NCBI RefSeq assembly: GCF_024112395.2
Contig: NZ_CP078013.2
Coordinates: 1,984,001-2,048,000, forward strand
Direction: 5' to 3'
Source: Pseudomonas pergaminensis
Lineage (GTDB): Bacteria; Pseudomonadota; Gammaproteobacteria; Pseudomonadales; Pseudomonadaceae
DNA: 64,000 nucleotides
Shown: positions 7,466 to 15,388 of the stretch, piece by piece
Position numbering within the stretch: position 1 is the stretch's first letter
How the letters are laid out: every line of letters starts with the position of its first letter
Notes under the pieces: generated by a model
What the model was told of the DNA's origin: nothing
Seen by the model: the letters and a program-made list of their open reading frames with translations, nothing else
Databases searched by the model: none
Position numbers and translations under genes: made by a program

Positions 7466-8674
7466 ATGGAAAATTTGCAAAGTGCGGTGGACACGCTTGT
7501 CCACAGCTCCAACACCCTGTTTATCCTGATCGGTGCGGTCATGGTCCTGGCCATGCACGCCGGCTTCGCGTTCCTGGAAGTCGGCACGGTGCGCCAAAAG
7601 AACCAGGTCAACGCCCTGTCCAAGATCCTCAGCGACTTCGCCATCTCGACCCTGGCCTATTTCTTTATAGGCTATTGGATCTCCTACGGGGTGAGCTTCA
7701 TGCAACCGGCGGCGGTCATCAGTGCCGACCACGGTTATGGCCTGGTGAAGTTCTTCTTCCTGCTGACCTTCGCGGCAGCGATCCCGGCGATTATTTCCGG
7801 TGGGATTGCGGAGCGCGCGCGGTTTGCACCACAGCTCTGCGCCACCGCATTGATCGTGGCGTTTATCTACCCTTTTTTCGAAGGCATGGTGTGGAACGGC
7901 AACTTCGGCCTGCAGGCCTGGCTGCTCGCGACCTTCGGGGCCAGCTTCCATGATTTCGCCGGTTCCGTGGTGGTCCATGCCATGGGTGGTTGGCTGGCCC
8001 TGGCGGCAGTGTTGTTGCTCGGCCCGCGCAACGGGCGCTACCGCGAAGGGCGCCTGGTGGCGTTTGCGCCGTCGAGCATTCCATTCCTGGCGCTGGGCTC
8101 GTGGATTTTGATCGTCGGCTGGTTCGGCTTCAACGTAATGAGCGCGCAGACCTTGAACGGCGTCAGCGGCCTGGTGGCCGTCAACTCGCTGATGGCGATG
8201 GTCGGCGGCACCGTCGCGGCCCTGATCATCGGCCGCAACGACCCTGGCTTCCTGCACAACGGCCCGTTGGCGGGGTTGGTGGCGATCTGCGCCGGTTCCG
8301 ACCTGATGCACCCGGTGGGCGCGCTGGTCACCGGGGCCGTCGCGGGCGGTCTGTTTGTGTGGTTCTTCATCGCCGCCCAGGATCGCTGGAAGATCGACGA
8401 TGTACTCGGTGTGTGGCCGTTGCACGGCTTGTGTGGCGTGTGGGGCGGCATTGCCTGCGGCATTTTCGGCCAGACCGCCCTGGGTGGCCTGGGCGGCGTG
8501 AGCCTGATCAGCCAGTTGATCGGCACGGCCCTTGGCGTGCTGGTGGCGCTGGTCGGCGGCCTGGTGGTGTATGGCGTGATCAAGCGCGTATACGGGCTGC
8601 GCTTGAGCCAGGAAGAGGAGTATTACGGCGCGGACCTGTCGATCCACAAGATCGGTGCGGTCAGTCAGGATTGA
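7466..8674 (+). CDS. amt: Ammonium transporter
   Basis: A 402-residue Amt/MEP/Rh channel protein that takes up ammonium across the inner membrane. The sequence has eleven or so hydrophobic segments and family signatures: HAGFAFLEVGTVRQKN, the SVVVHAMGG segment with the first pore His, AFVGSMVLVGW-like ALGSWILIVGWFGFN, and WPLHGLCGVWGG with the second pore His. I use ATG 7466 (MENLQSAVDT); an in-frame TTG at 7427 lies within the structured leader and is unlikely. A sigma-54 promoter lies 255 bases upstream. No glnK precedes it. The 3' end overlaps the convergent antiporter gene by 14 bases. Confidence 0.95.
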   Translation: MENLQSAVDTLVHSSNTLFILIGAVMVLAMHAGFAFLEVGTVRQKNQVNALSKILSDFAISTLAYFFIGYWISYGVSFMQPAAVISADHGYGLVKFFFLLTFAAAIPAIISGGIAERARFAPQLCATALIVAFIYPFFEGMVWNGNFGLQAWLLATFGASFHDFAGSVVVHAMGGWLALAAVLLLGPRNGRYREGRLVAFAPSSIPFLALGSWILIVGWFGFNVMSAQTLNGVSGLVAVNSLMAMVGGTVAALIIGRNDPGFLHNGPLAGLVAICAGSDLMHPVGALVTGAVAGGLFVWFFIAAQDRWKIDDVLGVWPLHGLCGVWGGIACGIFGQTALGGLGGVSLISQLIGTALGVLVALVGGLVVYGVIKRVYGLRLSQEEEYYGADLSIHKIGAVSQD

Positions 8675-10385
8675 TCGGCTCGTCTGCCTGCCGGTAAAAA
8701 CCGTGCAGCAGGCGATAGCGGTTCTGTCGCACCTCATCGACCCGCGCCTGTACCTGCTGGTCCGGCAGGCCCAGCAGGATCAACGCGTGGGAGGCGAGCA
8801 TCAGGCTCGACTCCAGCAGCTCGGGCACCACTTCGCTGGCGCCTGCGGCTTTCAGCTCGGCGAGCTGGCTGTCGTCGCGGGTGCGCACCAGGATCGGCAC
8901 CTCGGTGTTGATCCGGCGTGCCTCTTTAAGCACCGCCAGGGCGACATCACTGTTGTCCACGGCAATCACCACCAGCCGCGCACGTTCCAGGCCGACCGCA
9001 CTGAGCAGGGCGCCACGCCGACAATCGCCATAATGCACGCTGCTGTCCTCGGTGGCCGCTTCCTGCACCCGTTCCGGGTCGTCATCCAGGGCGATAAACG
9101 CCTGTTGCTCCTTGCGCAGAAAACGTCCGATGGATTGGCCGACGCGGCCATAGCCGCAGATCACTGCGTGCCCGCGTAGCTCGGCGTTCAGCGCGGTGAT
9201 TTCTTCCAACTGCACTTGCTGGTTGGGCTTGCGGTGCAGGCGCAGGGCGATGCCTGGGGCGGCGCGTAACAGCAGGGGCGTGAGCAGCATCGAACAGAAG
9301 GTGGCAGCGAGTAGCAAACCGTTGAATTCGTCGGGGATCAACCGGCTCTGCTGCATCTGCGCCATCAACGCAAAGCAAAACTCGCCGCCCTGGGCCAGGG
9401 CCAGGCCACTGCGCCAGGCGGTCTCGCTGTCGCTGCCGCGCAGTTTGACCAGCGCGGCCACCACGCAGCCTTTGACCAGCATCAGCGTGAGGGTGAGGCC
9501 GAGGATCAGCAGGCTATGGCTGACAAACAGCTGCAGGTCGATGAGCATGCCGATGCTGACGAAAAACAGCCCCAGCAAGATGTCGCGAAACGGACGGATG
9601 TCCGCCTCGATCTGATGGCGGTAGTGGCTTTCTCCCAGCAGCATGCCGGCCAGGAACGCACCGAGGGCAGGGGACAGTCCCAGCAGGTGCGTGAGCCAGG
9701 CGGTGAGCAACACAATCACCAGCGCCAGCAGCACAAACAGCTCCGCCGAATGGGACGCGGCAACCTCATGGAACAAACGCGGCAACAACCAACGGCTGGC
9801 GAGCAGCAGGCCGACAAACAGCACCACGGTCTTGCCCAGGGTCAGTGGCAACGCCCAATACCAGGCTTGCTCGCCGGTGCCGGCAAACACCGGCACCAGG
9901 GTCAGCAGCAGCACCGCCACCACATCCTGGAACAGCAATACGCCAATAGCATTCTGGCCATGGCTGCTGAAGATCTCCCCCAGGCTGGTCAACTCCTTGC
10001 TGACGATGGCCGTGGATGACAAGGCCAGCCCGGCACCCAACATCAAGGCGATGCCCGGCGCGACACCCAGCATCATCAACAACAGCCCCAGGACTAGACC
10101 GCAACCCAGCACCTGCAAGCTGCCCAGGCCAAACACCACGCGGCGCAGGGCGAGCATCTTCGTCAGGGAAAACTCCAGGCCCAGGGAAAACAGCAGGAAC
10201 ACCACGCCCAGTTCGGCAAGGTCGGGCAGCTCTTCGCTGTCATTCACCCAGTCCAGCGCAGTGGGCCCCACGGCCAGGCCGACACACAGGTAGCCCAGCA
10301 CGGGCGGCAACTGCAGCCGGCGAAACAGCGCAATCACCACCAGGGATGAGGCCAGAATGATCAGCAGGTTGGCAAACACACGCAT
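8661..10385 (-). CDS. CPA2-family monovalent cation:proton antiporter (KefB/KefC-like)
   Basis: A 574-residue protein. The first 380 or so residues are an Na+/H+-exchanger domain of about twelve membrane segments (ALGAFLAGMLLGES, ALAQGGEFCFAL). Next comes a cytosolic TrkA-N/RCK domain with a Rossmann fold (ICGYGRVGQSIGRFL, near residue 408), then a tail ending near SHALILLGLPDQQV. This is the KefB/KefC/YbaL layout for potassium or sodium efflux. There is no KefF/KefG ancillary gene beside it, so glutathione-adduct gating cannot be assumed. It is convergent with the amt gene, overlapping it by 14 bases at the stop codons. Confidence 0.92.
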   Translation of the reverse strand: MRVFANLLIILASSLVVIALFRRLQLPPVLGYLCVGLAVGPTALDWVNDSEELPDLAELGVVFLLFSLGLEFSLTKMLALRRVVFGLGSLQVLGCGLVLGLLLMMLGVAPGIALMLGAGLALSSTAIVSKELTSLGEIFSSHGQNAIGVLLFQDVVAVLLLTLVPVFAGTGEQAWYWALPLTLGKTVVLFVGLLLASRWLLPRLFHEVAASHSAELFVLLALVIVLLTAWLTHLLGLSPALGAFLAGMLLGESHYRHQIEADIRPFRDILLGLFFVSIGMLIDLQLFVSHSLLILGLTLTLMLVKGCVVAALVKLRGSDSETAWRSGLALAQGGEFCFALMAQMQQSRLIPDEFNGLLLAATFCSMLLTPLLLRAAPGIALRLHRKPNQQVQLEEITALNAELRGHAVICGYGRVGQSIGRFLRKEQQAFIALDDDPERVQEAATEDSSVHYGDCRRGALLSAVGLERARLVVIAVDNSDVALAVLKEARRINTEVPILVRTRDDSQLAELKAAGASEVVPELLESSLMLASHALILLGLPDQQVQARVDEVRQNRYRLLHGFYRQADEPINPD

Positions 10386-10535
10386 CTCCGTTGCAAAGGG
10401 GCAGGCAAAAAGCCGCGAGAATCGCTGAATCAGTTATAGGCCATGGTGACCTGGGTCAGGGTTTTTGTGGTGGTGGGCTTCATGCCGCCAGCGGGCTTAG
10501 AATGTTGGCCTACTTTCTGACCAGGTCCAATCGCC

Positions 10536-10772
10536 ATGCTTCCTGAATGCCAGTTATTCGGCACCCTGGGTTGCCATCTTTGTGAGATTGCCGAGGCTGA
10601 AATCATGCCGTTGGTCGAACACGGGTTGTTGGTGGAGCTGGTGGATATCACCGATCCCGACGACCTGACCGTGGCCTACGGCCTGCGGATTCCGGTGCTT
10701 CGCCGGGTGGACACCGGGGCGGAACTGGATTGGCCTTTTGACACACAACAGGTCGTGACCTTCCTTCGTTGA
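10536..10772 (+). CDS. Glutaredoxin-like (DUF836-type) thiol-disulfide protein
   Basis: A 78-residue thioredoxin-fold protein. It has the CxxC motif at the start of the first helix (GTLGCHLCEIAE), the beta strand VDITDPDDL, and the cis-Pro loop IPVLR, in the short glutaredoxin/DUF836 pattern. Such proteins carry out small dithiol exchanges in the cytosol; the partner is unknown. ATG 10536 is the only sensible start. It precedes, on the same strand, the LexA-box gene, but the 74-base gap with its own operator suggests separate control. Confidence 0.88.
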   Translation: MLPECQLFGTLGCHLCEIAEAEIMPLVEHGLLVELVDITDPDDLTVAYGLRIPVLRRVDTGAELDWPFDTQQVVTFLR

Positions 10773-10808
10773 GTGTTATGCGATGGCAGGTTTCCAAATA
10801 TTAAGTTA

Positions 10809-10824
10809 CTGTATGTTTGTACAG
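10809..10824. promoter_or_regulatory. LexA (SOS) box
   Basis: CTGTATGTTTGTACAG has the exact CTGT-N8-ACAG form of the gammaproteobacterial LexA operator, and an AT-rich core like the consensus. It ends 22 bases before the GTG start of the downstream gene, where a repressor would block transcription. Confidence 0.75.
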
Positions 10825-10846
10825 CGATTGAATTGAGGGAACGCCC

Positions 10847-11182
10847 GTGGTGAATGTCGAACAACTAAAAAGCAGCGTCAATCGCATGTCCGCCGACGTT
10901 GTGCGCGACGCGGTGAATGAGCTGCGCCTCGATGGCCTGGTCACGGAAGGCAAGACGCCGTTCAACAAAGTGCATTTCAATACCTGCTTTGCCGAGATCG
11001 AGGCATTGTTCCAGCGTGCCGGTTACCACAAGCAGCTGGACGTGGTGGGGTATCAGGGCTTGTTGTACGCGTTGTACGATCCAGGCCGCTGGGAAGCGGT
11101 GGACGTGCTGCGCTGGCTCAAGGAGTTCACCGAGGCCGCCAGTGCCTCGAAGCTCCTGCGGGCGGAGTTGGCCAAGGCCTGA
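10847..11182 (+). CDS. Conserved protein of unknown function under a LexA-type box
   Basis: A 111-residue soluble protein that I do not recognise. The N-terminal 45 residues look helical (VEQLKSSVNRMSADVVRDAVNELRLDGLV) and may form a small winged-helix or helix-bundle; the remainder is Trp- and Tyr-containing (YQGLLYALYDPGRW, DVLRWLKEF) and ends in a charged helix. There is no signal peptide or membrane segment. The start is GTG 10847, with GAGGGA six bases upstream; a second GTG follows directly. A perfect LexA box lies just upstream, so SOS induction is expected. A role in DNA damage response or cell-cycle arrest is inference from the operator alone. Confidence 0.85.
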   Translation: MVNVEQLKSSVNRMSADVVRDAVNELRLDGLVTEGKTPFNKVHFNTCFAEIEALFQRAGYHKQLDVVGYQGLLYALYDPGRWEAVDVLRWLKEFTEAASASKLLRAELAKA

Positions 11183-11255
11183 GATCCGCCCTAGGCTCAA
11201 TCCCGCTGCATGCGGGATAATGCCAGCCTGTTTTTTCCAGGCTTCGAGCACATCC

Positions 11256-12146
11256 ATGTCCACATCCGGTTTTTCAGCGTCCCAGCACCAAGCCAGCACC
11301 TTGTACCTGCCGCCCGGCCCTTGGGCGACGGTGCTCGATTGCCTGTGCGAGCACTTCCCGGCGATTGGCCGTGAACACTGGTTGGACCGCATCGCCCGGG
11401 GCCGGGTGCTGGACATCAACGGCAGCCCGATCAGCCTGGACCTGGCCTACAAGGAAGGCCTGTGTATTTATTACTTCCGCGAAGTGCCCAACGAGAAAGC
11501 CATCCCGGTGCAGGAAACCATCCTGTATGCCGACGAGCATCTCGTCGTCGCCGACAAACCGCATTTTTTGCCCGTGACGCCGGCCGGGGAGTACGTCGAG
11601 CAAACCCTGCTGCGCCGCTTGATTCGCCGTCTGGACAACCCGTCACTGGTGCCTTTGCACCGCATCGACCGGCATACGGCGGGGCTGGTGCTGTTCTCGG
11701 CCAACCCGGCCAGCCGCTCGGCTTATCAGCAACTGTTTCCCACACGCCAGATCGATAAGTTCTATGAAGCCATCGCGCCGGCCCTGCCAGGCCTGACGTT
11801 CCCCCTGGTGCATAAAAGCCGCCTGGTGGATGGCGAGCCGTTCTTTCGTATGCAGGAAGGCGCCGGTGCCGCGAACACCGAAACGGCTGTGGACGTGCGG
11901 GAAAAGAACGGCGATCTATGGCGCTACGGCCTGTTCCCCGTCACCGGCAAGAAGCACCAGTTGCGCGTGCACATGACCGCACTCGGCGCGAGTATCTGTA
12001 ATGATCCGTTCTACCCCGATGTGATCAAGGATGCCGTGGACGACTATGCCAACCCGCTGAAGCTGTTGGCCCAGGGCGTGCGGTTTATCGACCCGGTCAC
12101 AGGTGTCGAACGCAGCTTTCGCAGCCAGATCACCCTCGACTGGTAA
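11256..12146 (+). CDS. RluA-family RNA pseudouridine synthase
   Basis: A 296-residue protein of the RluA/RsuA superfamily, which isomerises uridine to pseudouridine in rRNA or tRNA. The catalytic motif is HRIDRHTAGLVLF, with the nucleophile Asp. Other marks are ILYADEHLVVADKPHFLPV and the late GKKHQLRVHMTALG. An S4-like N-terminal segment is suggested by WLDRIARGRVLDING. ATG 11256 is chosen; the frame is open much further upstream, but that part reads through the preceding gene in another frame. Which uridine is modified cannot be told. Confidence 0.92.
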   Translation: MSTSGFSASQHQASTLYLPPGPWATVLDCLCEHFPAIGREHWLDRIARGRVLDINGSPISLDLAYKEGLCIYYFREVPNEKAIPVQETILYADEHLVVADKPHFLPVTPAGEYVEQTLLRRLIRRLDNPSLVPLHRIDRHTAGLVLFSANPASRSAYQQLFPTRQIDKFYEAIAPALPGLTFPLVHKSRLVDGEPFFRMQEGAGAANTETAVDVREKNGDLWRYGLFPVTGKKHQLRVHMTALGASICNDPFYPDVIKDAVDDYANPLKLLAQGVRFIDPVTGVERSFRSQITLDW

Positions 12147-12157
12147 CCGCCAGAAAC

Positions 12158-12186
12158 AACAAGGCCCGCGCGAGGCGGGCCTTGTT
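12158..12186. terminator. Bidirectional terminator-like hairpin
   Basis: AACAAGGCCCGC and its exact complement GCGGGCCTTGTT form a 12-bp stem around a five-base loop. It lies between the convergent pseudouridine synthase and lipoprotein genes. The U-tract is short in both directions. Confidence 0.75.
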
Positions 12187-12201
12187 GGCAAGCGCTAAGA
12201 T

Positions 12202-12423
12202 TTACAGGTCTTTAACGGTGCGAACCTGATCTTTGTTGATGCGGGTGCGCTTGCCGTCAAGTTGTTCGAATTCGTAGAAACCCGAATCTTCGTTGTATTT
12301 CGGGGTGTCGACGGCCTGGATTTCGCGACCGTCATTCAGGGTGATCACTGTTGGCGAGGCGCAACCGGCGAGGGTGGCGAGGCCCAGTGCAAGCATGAGA
12401 GCGGCGATGGTCCGTTGAGTCAT
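12202..12423 (-). CDS. YgdI/YgdR-family small lipoprotein
   Basis: A 73-residue lipoprotein. It has a signal peptide with the lipobox LAGC at about residues 18-21, followed by a compact SH3-like DUF903 domain: SPTVITLNDGREI, AVDTPKYNEDSGFYEFEQLDGK and RINKDQV. It matches the YgdI/YgdR family in length and layout. The position after Cys is Ala, so outer-membrane placement is likely. Function of the family is not established. It is monocistronic and convergent with the pseudouridine synthase. Confidence 0.92.
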   Translation of the reverse strand: MTQRTIAALMLALGLATLAGCASPTVITLNDGREIQAVDTPKYNEDSGFYEFEQLDGKRTRINKDQVRTVKDL

Positions 12424-12502
12424 GAGTTCGTCTCCGAGAGAATTCTTTTAAATAGCTGACCTTGTGACGCGTACGGCGTCGACAAAGTTCCTTGTGCGAG
12501 GT

Positions 12503-13105
12503 TCATTCTGACACGCCCGACGGCGTCTGTAACAGCTCCGGCGTATTAAGGTTGGCCAGGCGCGGGTCATTCGCCGGGCACTCCAGGCCCACGCCGCCGT
12601 GTTGCAAGAAGATCTTGCGCGGGCTGCGTTCGCCCGCGTGCCAGGCGCTATCCACCGCGTCCCGCAGGGCGGTCGGCACGATGCAGATCAGCGGTTCCCA
12701 GAACTCACCATGGCGCACCATTACCGGCCACCGAGGGTTGCGTCCTGCGGTCTCACGCAGTTCGGCGAGCAGTCGGGCGTCGATCTGCGGCACGTCGCAC
12801 GGCAATATCAGCAAGTGCCCATGACGCGCGGCGGCGAGCCCCGCACGGATACCCGCGAGCGGGCCGGGAAAGTCCGGGCTGTCATCGCTCACCAGTTGGT
12901 CGGCATACGGTGCGTACCGGTCATGATTACGGTTGCACGAGATGATCAGATCGTCTGTCAGCGGGCGCACCAGGCGCTGCAAGTGCGCGATCAAAGGTTG
13001 CCCGCGCCACTCCAGCAAGCCTTTGTCCTGCCCGCCCATGCGCTGGCCGCGCCCACCCGACAGCAGCAGGATCGAGCAGGGCAGGGGTGAATAATCAGTC
13101 GACAT
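12503..13105 (-). CDS. mobA: Molybdenum cofactor guanylyltransferase
   Basis: A 200-residue nucleotidyltransferase that joins GMP to molybdopterin to give Mo-MGD, the cofactor of the DMSO-reductase family. The signature is at the N-terminus: [22 protein letters not shown], with the GTP-binding loop and Lys. Then come [14 protein letters not shown] and [11 protein letters not shown], with the metal-binding Asp. ATG 13105 is chosen because the first strand starts ten residues later. It is divergent from moaB, which belongs to the same pathway, with a 76-base shared promoter region. Confidence 0.95.
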   Translation of the reverse strand: MSTDYSPLPCSILLLSGGRGQRMGGQDKGLLEWRGQPLIAHLQRLVRPLTDDLIISCNRNHDRYAPYADQLVSDDSPDFPGPLAGIRAGLAAARHGHLLILPCDVPQIDARLLAELRETAGRNPRWPVMVRHGEFWEPLICIVPTALRDAVDSAWHAGERSPRKIFLQHGGVGLECPANDPRLANLNTPELLQTPSGVSE

Positions 13106-13181
13106 GGCGGTTCCGCTGCGGCAGGTAAATAGGGGCCTGTGATATAACATCGGGCTGTTCCTTCGACAACCGGACCGTGCC

Positions 13182-13721
13182 ATGAAAGCCAAGGCAGATG
13201 CGCCCTTCGTACCCCTGAACATCGCTGTACTGACCGTCAGTGACACCCGCACCCTCGAAACCGATACCTCCGGCCAGGTCTTCGTCGACCGCCTCACCGC
13301 CGCCGGCCACCACCTGGCCGAGCGCGTGCTGCTCAAGGACGACCTCTATAAGATCCGCGCCCAGGTCGCCCACTGGATCGCCGAAGACGTGGTGCAAGTC
13401 GTGCTGATCACCGGCGGCACCGGCTTCACCGGCCGCGACAGCACCCCCGAGGCGGTCAGTTGCCTGCTGGACAAGCAGGTCGACGGCTTTGGCGAACTGT
13501 TCCGCCAGATTTCCGTGGCCGACATCGGCACCTCCACCGTGCAGTCCCGCGCCCTGGCCGGCCTGGCCAATGGCACCCTGGTGTGCTGCCTGCCGGGCTC
13601 TACCAATGCGGTGCGTACCGGCTGGGACGGGATCCTCGCCGAGCAGTTGGACAACCGTCACCGCCCGTGCAATTTCGTGCCGCACCTGAAACAGGCCGAG
13701 CCTTGTGAATCCCGTGGGTAA
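13182..13721 (+). CDS. moaB: Molybdenum cofactor biosynthesis protein B
   Basis: A 179-residue MoaB/MogA-type protein, thought to adenylylate molybdopterin before metal insertion. Marks are the N-terminal [18 protein letters not shown], the [17 protein letters not shown] loop, and [21 protein letters not shown] with LPGSTNAV. It begins an operon with moeA, whose start lies 17 bases before the moaB stop. It is divergent from mobA. All three serve the same cofactor. Confidence 0.95.
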   Translation: MKAKADAPFVPLNIAVLTVSDTRTLETDTSGQVFVDRLTAAGHHLAERVLLKDDLYKIRAQVAHWIAEDVVQVVLITGGTGFTGRDSTPEAVSCLLDKQVDGFGELFRQISVADIGTSTVQSRALAGLANGTLVCCLPGSTNAVRTGWDGILAEQLDNRHRPCNFVPHLKQAEPCESRG

Positions 13722-14931
13722 GCCCGGCAAGACCGGCGCCCTGATGCCGGTGGAAGACGCCTTGCAACAACTGCTGGCCATGGCCGCGGCCGCGCCGATC
13801 CGCGAGCAGGAAACCTTGGCCCTAGAGGACTGCGACGCTCGCATACTGGCGCAGGACCTGGTCTCCACCCTCGACCTGCCGCCGTGGCCGAACAGCGCCA
13901 TGGACGGTTATGCCGTGCGCCTGGCGGACTGGACCGGTGAACCTCTGGTGGTCAGCCAGCGCATCTTCGCCGGCCAGGCGCCACAACCCTTGGCCGCCGG
14001 CACCTGCGCGCGCATCTTCACTGGCGCCCCCGTGCCCGAAGGTGCCGACTGTGTCGAGATGCAGGAAAATGCCGTGGTGCACGCCGATGAGCGCGTGAGC
14101 TTCACCGAAGCCCTGCACATCGACCAGAACATCCGCCCCCAAGGCCAGGAAACCACCGTCGGCGAGTTAGTGCTCACCGCCGGCACGCGCCTGGGCCCGA
14201 TCGAGCTGGGCCTGGCCGCCTCCCTCGGCCATGACCGCCTCGCCGTGATCCGCCGCCCACGGGTGGCTGTGCTGTCCACGGGCGACGAGTTGATCGAGCC
14301 CGGTTTGCCGCTGGGGCCGGGGCAGATCTACAACAGCAACCGTCGGGTGTTGTGCTCATGGCTCACCCGCATGGGCTGTGAAGTGATCGACGCGGGCATC
14401 CTGCCGGATGACCTGGAGAAAACCCGGAACTGCCTGGCAGGCCTGGGCGCGGTCGACCTGATACTGTCCACGGGCGGTGTATCGGTGGGCGAGGCGGACT
14501 TCCTCGGCATCGCCCTGCGTGAGGAGGGCGAGCTGGCGTTGTGGAAACTGGCGATCAAACCGGGCAAGCCGCTGACCTTCGGCCACTTCCGTGGCGTGCC
14601 GGTGATCGGCCTGCCGGGCAACCCGGCTTCGACGCTGGTGACCTTCGCGCTGCTGGCACGCCCTTATCTGCTGCGCCGCCAAGGCGTGCAAGACGTCGAG
14701 CCGCTGCGCGTTGAAGTGCCGGTGGGGTTTGACTGGCCCAAGCCAGGCAACCGCCGTGAGTACCTGCGCGGGCGGATCGAACAGGGCAAGGCGATCATCT
14801 ACCGCAACCAAAGCTCCGGCGTGCTGCGCAGTGCGGCGTGGGCGCAAGGGTTTGTGGAGGTGTTGGAAGGCACGACGTTGGAGATCGGCGATACCGTCAA
14901 TTTCATCCCGCTCAGTGAAGTCCTGAACTGA
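13705..14931 (+). CDS. moeA: Molybdopterin molybdenumtransferase
   Basis: A 408-residue MoeA that inserts molybdate into adenylylated molybdopterin. The typical segments are seen in order: PPWPNSAMDGYAV, ARIFTGAPVPEGADCV, RPRVAVLSTGDELIEPG, GQIYNSNR, LILSTGGVSVGEADF, WKLAIKPGKPL and VIGLPGNPAST. The start is given as GTG 13705, which overlaps moaB by 17 bases; ATG 13744 (MPVEDALQQ) is an in-frame alternative and fits the usual family start about as well. It is the second gene of the moaB-moeA operon; a REPIN follows. Confidence 0.94.
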   Translation: MNPVGKPGKTGALMPVEDALQQLLAMAAAAPIREQETLALEDCDARILAQDLVSTLDLPPWPNSAMDGYAVRLADWTGEPLVVSQRIFAGQAPQPLAAGTCARIFTGAPVPEGADCVEMQENAVVHADERVSFTEALHIDQNIRPQGQETTVGELVLTAGTRLGPIELGLAASLGHDRLAVIRRPRVAVLSTGDELIEPGLPLGPGQIYNSNRRVLCSWLTRMGCEVIDAGILPDDLEKTRNCLAGLGAVDLILSTGGVSVGEADFLGIALREEGELALWKLAIKPGKPLTFGHFRGVPVIGLPGNPASTLVTFALLARPYLLRRQGVQDVEPLRVEVPVGFDWPKPGNRREYLRGRIEQGKAIIYRNQSSGVLRSAAWAQGFVEVLEGTTLEIGDTVNFIPLSEVLN

Positions 14932-14945
14932 ACACAGATCAAAAA

Positions 14946-15035
14946 TGTGGGAGCGGGCTTGCTCGCGAATGCGGTGTTTCAGCCACTAAATGTGCTGACT
15001 GATCCACCGCTTTCGCGAGCAAGCCCGCTCCCACA
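14946..15035. repeat. REPIN (REP doublet)
   Basis: TGTGGGAGCGGGCTTGCTCGCGAA and its complement lie as an inverted pair about 40 bases apart, between convergent moeA and the FlhB-like gene. It may end both transcripts. Confidence 0.9.
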
Positions 15036-15058
15036 GTTAGTTTTGTGTTGTCGGTGGG

Positions 15059-15388
15059 TCAGTAGTCGTCGCCGCGTTCGGTCACGTCGCGTTCCACCGG
15101 CCCCGCGTCCGGGTCATACCCCACCGGGAACTTGCCTTTCAACGTCCACGCAAACGCAATGATCTCGGCCACCGTGCGGTATAGCTCCTCCGGAATACTG
15201 TCGCCCAGCTCCATGCGCGCCAGCAGCTTCACCAACTCGGCGTTTTCATAGATCGGCACTTCATTCTCGCGCGCCAGTTTAAGGATGGCTTCGGCCAGGG
15301 CATCGTCGCCTTTGGCCGTCAGGGTCGGCGCTTGCTGGCCGTCGTACTTGAGGGCAATCGCCTGACGCGGTGGCGGCGGATTCTTCAT
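15059..15388 (-). CDS. FlhB C-terminal-like (EscU/YscU/HrcU family) protein
   Basis: A 109-residue protein that corresponds to the cytoplasmic C-terminal domain of FlhB alone: PPPPRQAIALKYDGQQAPTLTAKG, then ENEVPIYENAELVKLLARMELGDSIPEELYRTVAEIIAFAWTLKG in short form. The NPTH autocleavage motif of true FlhB is absent. Its ATG overlaps the stop of the FliK-like gene (ATGA), so the two are coupled. In flagellar export FlhB and FliK act together as the substrate-specificity switch. A role as a second, stand-alone switch unit is inferred; no other flagellar genes are near. Confidence 0.88.
   Translation of the reverse strand: MKNPPPPRQAIALKYDGQQAPTLTAKGDDALAEAILKLARENEVPIYENAELVKLLARMELGDSIPEELYRTVAEIIAFAWTLKGKFPVGYDPDAGPVERDVTERGDDY

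Noticed and set aside
7397..8737. Open frame of 446 codons opposite the ammonium transporter
   Set aside because: Composition is that of antisense translation and it has no recognisable domain.
13139..13154. Possible second LexA box near moaB (CTGTGATATAACATCG)
   Set aside because: The second half ATCG does not match ACAG, so the CTGT-N8-ACAG rule fails.
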